Source: a bacterium
GTDB taxonomy: Bacteria > Desulfobacterota > GWC2-55-46 > S146-80 > JALXFI01
Length of the DNA: 26,222 nucleotides
Reading direction: 5' to 3'
NCBI GenBank assembly: GCA_027069035.1
Contig: JALXFI010000088.1
Location: forward strand, 1-26,222
Part shown: positions 1-7,297 of the stretch, piece after piece
Numbering within the stretch: position 1 is the first letter of the stretch
Layout: each line of letters starts with the position of its first letter
Made by a program: the position numbers and the translations under genes
The notes under the pieces: generated by a model
Databases searched by the model: none
The model's input: the letters and a program-made list of their open reading frames with translations, nothing else
What the model was told of the DNA's origin: nothing

Positions 1-2
1 CG

Positions 3-1055
3 TATATCTTTAAAGAAGAACTTCACGCTATGAGCGGTGTGTTGAAGAGACTCGATAAAGCACTTCTTCATATGCGCCTTATACCTTTTGGCGAGGTTAC
101 CCACGGGCTTAAAAAACTTATTAAAAAGTATTCAAAGGGAAAGGATATAGAATTTGTTGTTGAGGGGGAGGATGTTGAGGTTGACAGGATTGTGCTGGAA
201 AGGCTTCTGGAGCCCCTTGTCCATGTGATTAAGAATGCCATTGACCATGGCATTGAGAAGAAAGAGGATAGAAGGCTTGCGGGCAAAAATGAAAGGGGCT
301 TTGTTAAGGTGTCTCTTCTTAAAAGGCATGGCGAGGTTATCATTGAGATAGAGGATGATGGAAGCGGCATGGATGCCGAAAAGATCAAGAAAAAGGCAGT
401 CGCATTAAACCTTATAACATCCGAAGATGCCGATGCTATGTCGGACAGTGATGTTTTTTTGCTGACCTGTTACCCCGGTTTTAGTCTTGCTGAATCTGTC
501 ACTGAGATATCCGGCAGAGGCGTGGGCATGGATGTTGTCTTTAATGTCATGAGGGAACTGGGGGGCAGGCTTGAGATAGAGTCTGAGCATAAGAAGGGGA
601 CAAAGCTTAAGTGTTTTTTGCCGGCGGTAACAATGATAGCGAAGGTTCTGCTTGTTTCTTTTGCAGGTGAAGTCTTTGCGCTGCCTTTGGCAAAGGTAAA
701 GAAGATAATAAGCGGTGAAGAGCTTGTTAACGGCGATATAAGCCCAATAGAGAGCGGGGCTATGGACATGCCTCTTGTTGACCTTAACGGATTGTTGGGT
801 AAGTCCGCGGCTAAAGAGGGCAAGTTTGAGTCGCTTATCATATTCGATATGGGAGACAGGACGTGTGCGGTTACCGCCGAAGAGGTGATAGGTGTAAGAG
901 ACGCCTATATAAGGGATCTGCCCCAGCCGCTTGACAGGATACAAGGGCTTTCGGGTTACACCTTTGTTAAAGGTGAAAGGCCTGTCTTTATCCTTGACCT
1001 TCAGGCGCTTGGAAGAAAAAAAGGTGTTTTAACTCGTATGTCGTTAAATAATTGA
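3..1055 (+). CDS. cheA: CheA-type chemotaxis histidine kinase, 3' part (5' end outside window)
   Basis: Cytoplasmic histidine kinase that autophosphorylates and passes phosphate to CheY/CheB-type regulators. The frame is open from the first bases of the window, so the ATG at 30 is internal and the HPt and P2 regions lie upstream. Visible parts in order: the end of the dimerisation helices (LHMRLIPFGEV), the HATPase N box (HVIKNAIDHGIE), the G1 box (DDGSGMD), the G2 box (GRGVGMDVV), a GTKLKCFLP strand, then a CheW-like P5 domain of about 130 residues. The order P3-P4-P5 is that of CheA, not of an ordinary sensor kinase. The stop is followed after 16 bp by larB. No other chemotaxis gene is visible here, and the class (flagellar, pilus or other) cannot be judged without the N-terminus. 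Confidence 0.93.
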   Translation, partial: YIFKEELHAMSGVLKRLDKALLHMRLIPFGEVTHGLKKLIKKYSKGKDIEFVVEGEDVEVDRIVLERLLEPLVHVIKNAIDHGIEKKEDRRLAGKNERGFVKVSLLKRHGEVIIEIEDDGSGMDAEKIKKKAVALNLITSEDADAMSDSDVFLLTCYPGFSLAESVTEISGRGVGMDVVFNVMRELGGRLEIESEHKKGTKLKCFLPAVTMIAKVLLVSFAGEVFALPLAKVKKIISGEELVNGDISPIESGAMDMPLVDLNGLLGKSAAKEGKFESLIIFDMGDRTCAVTAEEVIGVRDAYIRDLPQPLDRIQGLSGYTFVKGERPVFILDLQALGRKKGVLTRMSLNN

Positions 1056-1071
1056 CTAATGGCGCTTATAT

Positions 1072-1821
1072 ATGAATATTAAGAAGATAGAAAGCCTTCT
1101 TAAAAAGGTAAGCAAAGGCAGTTTGTCTGTTGATGTGGCCATGGAAAAGCTGAAGGCGCTTCCCTATGAAGATATGGGGTTTGCGACCCTTGACAGCCAC
1201 AGGCATATAAGGCAGGGCTTTCCTGAGGTTATAATGGGCGAGGGAAAGAGTGCGGAGCAGATAATCTCCATTATGGATAAGATGATACAAAACGGAGACA
1301 ATGTCCTTGCAACAAGGGTAAGCGGTGATAAATTTAAAAAGATAAAAAATAGACTGCCTGATGCCGTGTACCATGACAAACCTGCATCGGTCGTATACCT
1401 TACTCACAAAATCGATAAGAAAGGGAAGGGCGTTATACTTGTTGTAAGCGCAGGCACATCGGATATACCGGTTGCAGAGGAGGCATGCATTACCTGTGAG
1501 ATGATGGGCAATGATGTGGAAAGGATGTATGATGTAGGGGTTGCCGGCATACACAGGGTGTTTAATCAAAGGGATAAACTCCTCTCTGCGCGGGTAATAG
1601 TGGTTGTGGCCGGCATGGAAGGGGCATTGCCGAGCGTCATCGGCGGTATTGTAGATAAGCCCATAATAGCTGTCCCGACGAGTATAGGTTACGGAGCTCA
1701 TTTAAACGGGTTCACCGCACTCCTCGCAATGCTTAACTCTTGTGCGGCAGGGGTAAGTGTTGTTAATATAGATAACGGTTTTGGAGCAGGTTACGCGGCA
1801 AGTCTTATAAACAGGCTTTAA
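1072..1821 (+). CDS. larB: LarB, nickel-pincer cofactor biosynthesis (pyridinium-3,5-biscarboxylate mononucleotide synthase)
   Basis: 249 residues, the usual LarB length. The family carboxylates nicotinic acid adenine dinucleotide at C5 and releases AMP, the first step towards the nickel-pincer cofactor of lactate racemase (LarA) and its relatives. The N-terminal part (KIESLLKKVSKGSLSVDVAM, then HRHIRQGFPEVIMGEGK) and the C-terminal PurE-like domain (VVSAGTSDIPVAEEA, GVAGIHR, VVVAGMEGALPSVIGG, PTSIGYGAH) are diagnostic. The ATG lacks a clear Shine-Dalgarno and probably relies on read-through from the kinase gene 16 bp upstream. LarC, LarE and LarA-type genes are not in this window, so the cofactor user is unknown. 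LarB is often scattered in genomes, so orphan placement is not itself strange, though the neighbour is. Confidence 0.93.
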   Translation: MNIKKIESLLKKVSKGSLSVDVAMEKLKALPYEDMGFATLDSHRHIRQGFPEVIMGEGKSAEQIISIMDKMIQNGDNVLATRVSGDKFKKIKNRLPDAVYHDKPASVVYLTHKIDKKGKGVILVVSAGTSDIPVAEEACITCEMMGNDVERMYDVGVAGIHRVFNQRDKLLSARVIVVVAGMEGALPSVIGGIVDKPIIAVPTSIGYGAHLNGFTALLAMLNSCAAGVSVVNIDNGFGAGYAASLINRL

Positions 1822-1890
1822 TGACCGGAGATGATCGCCGGGAGATTTATCTTTAAGGGGCTTATCCTCCTTTTTAGCAAGAGGTTTTAC

Positions 1891-3066
1891 ATGAAGAAAT
1901 TCTTTATAATTCTATCTATCCTTCTTTTATCCCAGTTTCTTTTTTTAATAAAAGGGCAAGGCGAGACGCCAGACTCTTATGCCAGGAAAGGCAATGAGTA
2001 TCTCCAGTCGGCGCACCCCTTGCGCGCTATAGAGCAGTACAGAAAGGCTGTTAAAGGCGGTATGGATAATGCGGATATCTACAGAAATTTATCCATAGCC
2101 CTTTATTACACCGGTTTTATAGATGATGCAGTCAAAGAGATGAAAAAAGCTGTGAAGCTTTTGCCGGATTCCGACATATTTCATATGGAACTGGGTGTTC
2201 TTTATTTTGCCGAAGATATGCTTGATGAGGCAAGGGATGAGTTCTTTGAGGCGCTTAAGATAAACCCGGGTTTTACCAAGACCTACTATTATTTAGCCAA
2301 TGTAATGATGAGAAAAAAGGATTATAAGATGGCATGGCTCTTTGCCAGAACGGCAAAACGTCTTGGCTATCCCGGAGATGAGCTTATTGATAAATTGAGA
2401 TCCATTACCAAAGAGCCTGAAGTCGAGCTGTATAAGAGCAATAGGGATGAGTTGTATATAAGAGAGATATTTGTTTCCACTTATCCCAAGGCCGAGGACC
2501 TCTTAAAAAAGATCCGTGCAGGCGAGCTCTTTGATGAGGTTGCAAGGGATATACAGTCAAGTCCGGGTTCTGACATTGGAGGCTTTATCGGGCATTTTAA
2601 ACCTTCGCAATTAGACCCCAAGATTGCAAGAGCATTGGCGGGACGAAAGGTGTTTTCCGAACCTGTGATCGTTGAGACCGAGAAGGGCTTTCATCTTGTT
2701 CAGAGTATCGAGCCTTTTGATTTTGACCGTTGGCTGAAGGCGTTTAAACATCCGAAAAAAAACGTTTTAAAGTCGGCAAAGGAAGTTCCCAAGCCGGTTA
2801 AACATATTGTTAAAGATATTGTTAAAGATATTAATAAACACTATGTTCTGCATGCGGGGTCGTTTAAGGAGGAAAAGTATGCCGTGGAACGGGTTGAAGA
2901 GTTAAAGAGATTTGGGTTCCCGAGCTATAATTCGGTTACTGAACTTAAAGGCGGCGGCAGGTGGTATAATGTTATTGCAGGCCGATACAAGAATTATAAA
3001 GAGGCGGTTAAGGCAGGTAAAAGACTTGTTAAACACGGCTATGATTATTTCATAACCAAGAATTAG
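1891..3066 (+). CDS. Exported TPR / parvulin-like / SPOR domain protein
   Basis: Start placed at the ATG at 1891, preceded by AAGAGG with good spacing and followed at once by a signal peptide or membrane anchor (MKKFFIILSILLLSQFLFLI); an in-frame ATG at 1831 adds 20 unlikely residues. Of 391 residues, about 27-160 form TPR helices (RAIEQYRKAV, AVKEMKKAVKLLPD, ARDEFFEALKINP). About 188-275 match the parvulin/PpiC fold (AEDLLKKIRAGELFDEVA, GSDIGGFIGHF, SEPVIVETEKGFHLV). About 318-388 form a SPOR domain (YVLHAGSFKEEKYAVERVEEL, WYNVIAGRYKNYKEA), which binds denuded peptidoglycan at division sites. The first conserved parvulin histidine is replaced by Glu192 (REIFV) while His268 remains, so it may be a binding module rather than an active isomerase. 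Probably periplasmic and membrane-tethered. It follows larB by 69 bp and probably shares its transcript. Confidence 0.85.
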   Translation: MKKFFIILSILLLSQFLFLIKGQGETPDSYARKGNEYLQSAHPLRAIEQYRKAVKGGMDNADIYRNLSIALYYTGFIDDAVKEMKKAVKLLPDSDIFHMELGVLYFAEDMLDEARDEFFEALKINPGFTKTYYYLANVMMRKKDYKMAWLFARTAKRLGYPGDELIDKLRSITKEPEVELYKSNRDELYIREIFVSTYPKAEDLLKKIRAGELFDEVARDIQSSPGSDIGGFIGHFKPSQLDPKIARALAGRKVFSEPVIVETEKGFHLVQSIEPFDFDRWLKAFKHPKKNVLKSAKEVPKPVKHIVKDIVKDINKHYVLHAGSFKEEKYAVERVEELKRFGFPSYNSVTELKGGGRWYNVIAGRYKNYKEAVKAGKRLVKHGYDYFITKN

Positions 3067-3301
3067 GTACAATCCCTCTATATACGGATATTAACACCGT
3101 TATGCGATTAACAACACAGGACTAAGCGGACATCTCCCATGCTCAGGGATTTGATTGCGGAGTTGTAAAGTTCCGGCTTTATGAATAGGGGTGGTAAGGG
3201 AAGACATCGAAACTTCGTTCACCCGGAGGCGCAGAAGCCCATAACAATTTGGAGATTTCTCCTTTTTCTCAGCAAGTAAAAGTATGATATCATAGAATTA
3301 A
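3067..3301. other. 235-bp non-coding gap with structured-looking sequence
   Basis: No credible reading frame on either strand. The stretch 3117-3245 carries several GC-richer blocks (for example around 3221-3240, GGAGGCGCAGAAGCCC) that look unlike ordinary AT-rich spacer and could be the remains of a mobile element end or a structured RNA; I cannot assign it. A short GGAGATTTCTCC stem lies at 3251-3262. Confidence 0.3.
3283..3294. promoter_or_regulatory. 12-bp perfect palindrome over a -10-like box before the DUF4160 gene
   Basis: TATGATATCATA is a perfect 12-bp palindrome ending 7 bp before the ATG at 3302. Its left half (TATGAT) fits a -10 hexamer. Toxin-antitoxin pairs usually repress themselves through such operators, so this is a candidate autoregulatory site. 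No good -35 is visible. Confidence 0.35.
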
Positions 3302-3538
3302 ATGCCGACAGTACTTAAAGTTAGATCATATAGATTCTTTTTTTATGCAGGCGATAGGAATGAGCCTAAACATATCCATGTTGAACATAACGACAAAATT
3401 GCCAAATTCTGGCTTGACCCTGTCAGGTTGAAAAGTAGTGGAGGATTTAGCCGTATAGAAATTAGTAAAATTCACAAGATTATTAATGAAAACCATTTAA
3501 AATTAATGGAGGCATGGAATGAGTACTTTGGCACTTGA
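3302..3538 (+). CDS. DUF4160 family protein, first gene of a DUF4160/DUF2442 pair
   Basis: 78 residues with the family hallmarks: PTVLKVRSYRFFFYAGD, NEPKHIHVEH, KFWLDP, and a C-terminal helix ending in HLKLMEAWNEYFGT. DUF4160 proteins are small, of unproven biochemistry, and are typically encoded directly beside a DUF2442 protein, as here; the pair is widely suspected to be a toxin-antitoxin-like module. The end overlaps the start of the next gene by 20 bp, and the Shine-Dalgarno GGAGG of that gene (3508-3512) lies inside this one, so translation is likely coupled. The gene sits in an accessory patch between two housekeeping operons, consistent with horizontal acquisition. Confidence 0.85.
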   Translation: MPTVLKVRSYRFFFYAGDRNEPKHIHVEHNDKIAKFWLDPVRLKSSGGFSRIEISKIHKIINENHLKLMEAWNEYFGT

Positions 3539-3833
3539 AATAGAAGTACCAAAAGTGGAAGATGTAAGAATAACAAAGGATACTTTGAGCGTAGACTTAA
3601 GCGATGGAAGAACGATTTCGGTACCCATAGAATGGTTTCCACGCTTGGTATATGCTACATCAGAGGAACGAAGGAACTGGAGGTTGATTGGAAGGGGACA
3701 TGGTATCCACTGGGAAGACATTGATGAAGATATTAGTGTTGAAGGTTTGTTAGCTGGCAAACCTTCAGGGGAGAGCCAGTCATCTTTCAAAAAGTGGTTA
3801 AATCAAAAAAGAACTAAGGGGTCAGGTCTTTAA
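3519..3833 (+). CDS. DUF2442 family protein, partner of the DUF4160 protein
   Basis: 104 residues. The core VEDVRITKDTLSVDLSDGRT followed by ISVPIEWFPRLVYATSEERRNW, then GRGHGIHWEDIDEDISVEGLLAG, is the classic DUF2442 pattern. The tail (SQSSFKKWLNQKR) is basic, as in longer members that carry a C-terminal extension. Start chosen at the ATG at 3519 because GGAGG stands 6 nt upstream. It is probably the regulatory or neutralising half of the pair with the upstream DUF4160 gene, but which member, if either, is toxic is not known from sequence. Family assignment is firm; function is not. Confidence 0.85.
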   Translation: MSTLALEIEVPKVEDVRITKDTLSVDLSDGRTISVPIEWFPRLVYATSEERRNWRLIGRGHGIHWEDIDEDISVEGLLAGKPSGESQSSFKKWLNQKRTKGSGL

Positions 3834-3925
3834 TCTTGATATTAGATTAAATCTTAATAAATACAATGACTTGCATAATAACTTTTTGGGTGGATTGGGA
3901 TTAAATCGGGTCCTTAGTGATTATA

Positions 3926-4039
3926 ATGGGAAACATTCTTGATAAACTCCGTGGCGGTGATATTCGCTCAATTGGTGATGCAAATGAAGTTGCCGGAGAA
4001 ATAGCAAACAATCCAGAACTCTTCAAAACCTTCTTCTAA
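3926..4039 (+). pseudogene. 37-codon 5' fragment of a HEAT-repeat-like small protein
   Basis: An open frame MGNILDKLRGGDIRSIGDA... ending NPELFKTFF then TAA. The pattern LxGGDxRSIGxAxEVxxEIxxNPxLF resembles the N-terminus of longer small proteins with HEAT-like repeats that I recall from deltaproteobacteria-type genomes, where the chain continues after LF. Here it stops abruptly, and the transposase relic on the other strand starts 8 bp beyond. I infer a gene cut short by insertion and deletion. The similarity is from memory and needs a search. Confidence 0.45.
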
Positions 4040-4047
4040 ATAACGAC

Positions 4048-4191
4048 TTATATATATCGCCTAAAAGTACGCTCACTCACACCAAGTAATCGTGCCGCTT
4101 CTATCCGGGTTATGCTCTTCTTTATCCACATACCGTAAACATTCTTAAATCTAATCCTGCGTATCTCCTGCAGTAACTCTGCTCTCCTCAT
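4048..4191 (-). pseudogene. Transposase N-terminal relic (helix-turn-helix, ISNCY-like)
   Basis: A 47-codon frame on the minus strand, starting at the ATG at 4191 with a strong GGAGG upstream (about 4196-4200), reads MRRAELLQEIRRIRFKNVYG, then EAARLLGVSERTFRRYI and a stop. This is the N-terminal helix-turn-helix of a transposase family that I recognise as ISNCY-type, normally over 400 residues. The frame ends right after the recognition helix, where the family continues RYxDRYExEG, so the element is a stub without a catalytic domain. A stub of this kind could still bind DNA if expressed. The well-preserved ribosome binding site suggests recent decay. Confidence 0.6.
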
Positions 4192-4204
4192 AGCACCTCC
4201 TCTC

Positions 4205-4234
4205 ACCCAAATCCCGCTATCGCGGGATTTGGGT
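4205..4234. repeat. 13-bp-stem palindrome, dispersed repeat hairpin (solo copy)
   Basis: ACCCAAATCCCGC, a TATC loop, then GCGGGATTTGGGT: a perfect 13-bp stem. Its core CAAATCCCGC/GCGGGATTTG recurs at the left ends of the two 186-bp repeats (11862 and 15667), and half of it at 20541-20555. Here it stands alone between the transposase relic and the uppP promoter. It lacks a T-tract, so it is more likely a REP-type element than a terminator. Confidence 0.8.
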
Positions 4235-4246
4235 TTAAGTACAGAG

Positions 4247-4275
4247 TTGACAGCTTAAGCGCTATCACCTATAAT
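4247..4275 (+). promoter_or_regulatory. Perfect-consensus sigma70 promoter for uppP-ftsK-lolA
   Basis: TTGACA at 4247-4252, a spacer of exactly 17 bp, and TATAAT at 4270-4275. Transcription should begin near 4282, leaving a leader of about 24 nt before the TTG start codon of uppP. The spacer begins with the palindrome GCTTAAGC. This is as strong as a housekeeping promoter gets by consensus. Confidence 0.85.
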
Positions 4276-4305
4276 CAATTAAACTTTTAAAGCTAAGGGG
4301 ACTGT

Positions 4306-5103
4306 TTGAACTGGATAGATGCTATAATTTTGGGTACACTTCAGGGCGTGACCGAGTTTCTGCCTGTAAGCAGTTCAGGTCACCTTGTGATAGCCCAAAA
4401 ACTTCTGCCATGGTTCCACGAGCCGGGAATATTATTGGATGTAATGCTCCATGGAGGGACATTGCTCTCTATATTCATTTATTTCCGGCAGGATATTATA
4501 TCATTTACATCGATTTTTAAGAGCAATAACGGCAATAAAAAAAGGGAACAAAGACTGCTTTATCTTATAATCATCGCCACTCTGCCCACAGGGATAATCG
4601 CAGTCAGTTTCAAAGACACATTCGAGTCGCTCTTTAATTCCATCATAACTGTGGGGGCGGCGCTTATCATAACAGGAGCGCTGCTCACACTTACAATACT
4701 CAGAAAAAAACCTCAAAGAGAGATAGAAAACATGGGTATATTAGATGCACTGCTTATAGGCATCTTTCAGGGCATTGCCATTATACCAGGCATATCGCGT
4801 TCAGGCACTACCATAGCCGCCGCAATATACAGGGATATAAACGCCGTTGCTGCGGCAAGGTTCTCATTTCTTCTTTCCATACCGGCAATATTCGGGGCAA
4901 TCGTTCTTGAGATAAAAGGACTCGGTGTGCTGAATTCGGAGCAATTATGGCTTTATCTGCTTGCCACACTAACGGCCTCTGTAAGCGGATATACAGCTAT
5001 CGCTTCCCTTATGCACCTTCTTGAAAATAAAAGATTAAAACCCTTTGCATATTACTGCATCACACTTGGAGCGATAGTGCTCTTGTGGGGTATGGCAAAA
5101 TAA
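4306..5103 (+). CDS. uppP: Undecaprenyl-diphosphatase UppP (BacA)
   Basis: Integral membrane phosphatase that recycles undecaprenyl diphosphate to the monophosphate carrier used for peptidoglycan, LPS O-antigen and other polymers. 265 residues, normal length. The two catalytic signature regions are present: GVTEFLPVSSSGHLVIA (about 14-30) and GISRSGTT (about 161-168). Many hydrophobic helices follow, for example TVGAALIITGALLTLTI. The start is a TTG at 4306 with AAGGGG just upstream; no ATG fits the conserved N-terminus MNWIDAIILGTLQG. It is the first gene behind a consensus promoter and ends 1 bp before the ftsK start, so the two are translationally coupled. Confidence 0.97.
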   Translation: MNWIDAIILGTLQGVTEFLPVSSSGHLVIAQKLLPWFHEPGILLDVMLHGGTLLSIFIYFRQDIISFTSIFKSNNGNKKREQRLLYLIIIATLPTGIIAVSFKDTFESLFNSIITVGAALIITGALLTLTILRKKPQREIENMGILDALLIGIFQGIAIIPGISRSGTTIAAAIYRDINAVAAARFSFLLSIPAIFGAIVLEIKGLGVLNSEQLWLYLLATLTASVSGYTAIASLMHLLENKRLKPFAYYCITLGAIVLLWGMAK

Positions 5104-5104
5104 A

Positions 5105-7258
5105 ATGGCTGTAACAGAGAATAAAAAATCCAATTATCTGTGGTGGGAAATAGGAGGGATAGCGCTTTTGGGTTTAGGTATATTCCTTCTAATTAGCCTG
5201 ATATCATACTATCCGGCAGATCCCTCATTAAACTCTTTAAAGACATCCGCAAACGGCATAAAAAACTGGGGAGGCATCGTAGGGTCATACAGTTCCGATA
5301 TTTTTTTGACTTACTTCGGCATTACCTCCTATACCATCCCTGTTATAGTATTCATCCTCTCCCTTGAAATGATGATAAATAAGGACTTAGAGCTTGCCCC
5401 ATTAAGACCGCTCTTCTTTATAATATTTATCATAACCCTTTCAGGACTCTCATCCATCGTCATCGGTGAAGCGAATATCTTTGGTGTAAAAGTATCGGGC
5501 GGCGGTTTTATAGGTGAAGGCGTCCACAATCTTCTACAAGGTTACTTCAACAGCGCAGGCACAGTTCTTATACTTGTAATACTTTTATCCATTTCCACCA
5601 TACTTACCACAGGCACGTCGCTTATAAGCACACTTTCCAAGTTGTGGAGCCGCTGGATACATCTTCTTAAGTATATCAAAGACAGATACATTTTTTATAA
5701 AGAAAAAAGGGAAAGGGGGAAAAAGATAGTACATGCAAAGGAAAAAAAGGAAAAGACCCCCCCAAAGATAAATGAGCTGCCGCCTGTAATAAAAGAGAAT
5801 GTCAAGGATGAACCGGTGCAGGAATCTTTTAAATTTCTTGAGCCGGAGGGGACATTTCACCTTCCGCCGCTCTCGCTGCTTGATGCAGAAACAAACACCG
5901 CAAATAAAGTCAACAGAGACTCCCTTATAATGAATTCACAAATACTTGAAAAGAAACTTGCAGACTTTGATGTAAATGGAAAGGTAACGGAGGTACACCC
6001 CGGACCGGTTATTACCCTTTATGAATTCGAGCCCGCCCCGGGTATAAAGATCAACCGCATAGTAAACCTCTCAGACGACCTTGCCCTTGCGCTCAAGGCA
6101 ACGAGTATCAGGATAATAGCCCCTATACCCGGCAAGGCAGTGATAGGGATAGAGATACCCAATAAAGAAAGGGAGAAGGTATATCTTAGAAATATCCTTG
6201 CCATAAAGGAATTTAAGGAGTCCCCTTCACCGCTGCTGCTTGCCATCGGAAAGGATATATCAGGCAAACCCTTTATAACAGACCTTAGAAGGATGCCTCA
6301 CCTGCTTATCGCAGGTTCAACAGGCGCAGGCAAGAGTGTCTCTCTAAATATTATGATATTGAGCATACTCTACAAGGCAACGCCTGAAACTGTAAGGTTT
6401 GTCATGATAGACCCCAAAAGGCTTGAACTTGCCATGTATAACTCGATACCGCATCTTCTCCTCCCTGTAATTATCGATGTAAAAAAGGCCGCCCCCACAC
6501 TTAGGGGGATACTGCTCGAGATGGAAGAGAGGTACAATATGATGGCGGGAAAAGGGGTGAAGAATATTGAACAGTACAATAAAAGAGTAAGAAAGGAAAA
6601 CGGGGAGACAAAACCCCTTCCATATATCGTAATAGTTATAGATGAGATGGCAGACCTTATGATGACCGCTTCATCAAGGGATTTTGAAGATATCATAACA
6701 AGGCTTGCTCAGATGGCACGGGCCGCAGGGATTCACCTGATAATCGCCACACAGAGGCCGTCTGTGGATGTAATCACCGGCCTTATAAAGGCAAATTTCC
6801 CGGCGCGCATATCATTTCAGGTGCCCTCAAGAACCGACTCAAGGACTATACTTGACACCAATGGAGCCGAGAACCTCCTTGGCGAAGGCGACATGCTCTT
6901 TCTGCCGCCCGGTTCATCAAAGATTATGAGGATACATGGGGCATATATCTCGGAGATAGAGATAAAACGTGTAGTAAACTTTATAAAAAAACAGGGCAAG
7001 CCTTCATACTCAGAAGAACTTGTGGATATTGAAAAAAGATTGGAATCCTATGATGAAGAAACCGATGAAGATGAAAAGTATGATATGGCGGTATCCGTTG
7101 TCATGGAGTCCGGCCACGCATCAATATCTTATATACAGAGAAGGCTGCGTATAGGGTATAACAGGGCGGCAAGGATGATAGAACGCATGGAACGGGAAGG
7201 CGTTGTAAGCCCCGCTGACGGTAGCAAACCAAGGGAGGTCTTTCGCAAAGAAGAATAA
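5105..7258 (+). CDS. ftsK: DNA translocase FtsK/SpoIIIE
   Basis: Septal DNA pump that clears chromosome termini through the division septum and activates XerCD recombination. 717 residues, a compact FtsK without the very long linker of enterobacteria. Four membrane helices occupy about residues 13-175, a short charged linker follows (about 195-240), then the alpha domain and the RecA-like motor with Walker A AGSTGAGKS (403-411), Walker B IVIVIDEMADLMM (about residues 506-518) and the ATQRPSVDVITGLIKANFPARI stretch (written here only as the family landmark near 555). The C-terminal gamma winged helix, which reads KOPS-like sites, is visible as SISYIQRRLRIGYNRAARMI (about 675-694). It starts 1 bp after uppP and is followed after 39 bp by lolA. 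Confidence 0.97.
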   Translation: MAVTENKKSNYLWWEIGGIALLGLGIFLLISLISYYPADPSLNSLKTSANGIKNWGGIVGSYSSDIFLTYFGITSYTIPVIVFILSLEMMINKDLELAPLRPLFFIIFIITLSGLSSIVIGEANIFGVKVSGGGFIGEGVHNLLQGYFNSAGTVLILVILLSISTILTTGTSLISTLSKLWSRWIHLLKYIKDRYIFYKEKRERGKKIVHAKEKKEKTPPKINELPPVIKENVKDEPVQESFKFLEPEGTFHLPPLSLLDAETNTANKVNRDSLIMNSQILEKKLADFDVNGKVTEVHPGPVITLYEFEPAPGIKINRIVNLSDDLALALKATSIRIIAPIPGKAVIGIEIPNKEREKVYLRNILAIKEFKESPSPLLLAIGKDISGKPFITDLRRMPHLLIAGSTGAGKSVSLNIMILSILYKATPETVRFVMIDPKRLELAMYNSIPHLLLPVIIDVKKAAPTLRGILLEMEERYNMMAGKGVKNIEQYNKRVRKENGETKPLPYIVIVIDEMADLMMTASSRDFEDIITRLAQMARAAGIHLIIATQRPSVDVITGLIKANFPARISFQVPSRTDSRTILDTNGAENLLGEGDMLFLPPGSSKIMRIHGAYISEIEIKRVVNFIKKQGKPSYSEELVDIEKRLESYDEETDEDEKYDMAVSVVMESGHASISYIQRRLRIGYNRAARMIERMEREGVVSPADGSKPREVFRKEE

Positions 7259-7297
7259 TCCAAAAACCACTGAATACACTGAAAAAGGATATTAGAT

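Noticed and set aside
405..944. 179-codon open frame on the minus strand inside cheA
   Set aside because: It is an antisense shadow: low-complexity composition, no ribosome binding site, and a well-conserved kinase on the other strand. The same applies to the other long antisense frames (1066-1701, 9064-9363, 20849-21352, 22077-22562, 22660-23157).
1831..1890. Longer start for the TPR/SPOR protein
   Set aside because: The ATG at 1891 has a good ribosome binding site and begins the signal peptide; the extra 20 residues would bury it.
2803..2830. 12-bp tandem repeat (ATTGTTAAAGAT twice) as a regulatory or mobile feature
   Set aside because: It is in frame within the linker of the TPR/SPOR protein and encodes IVKD twice; an ordinary coding repeat.
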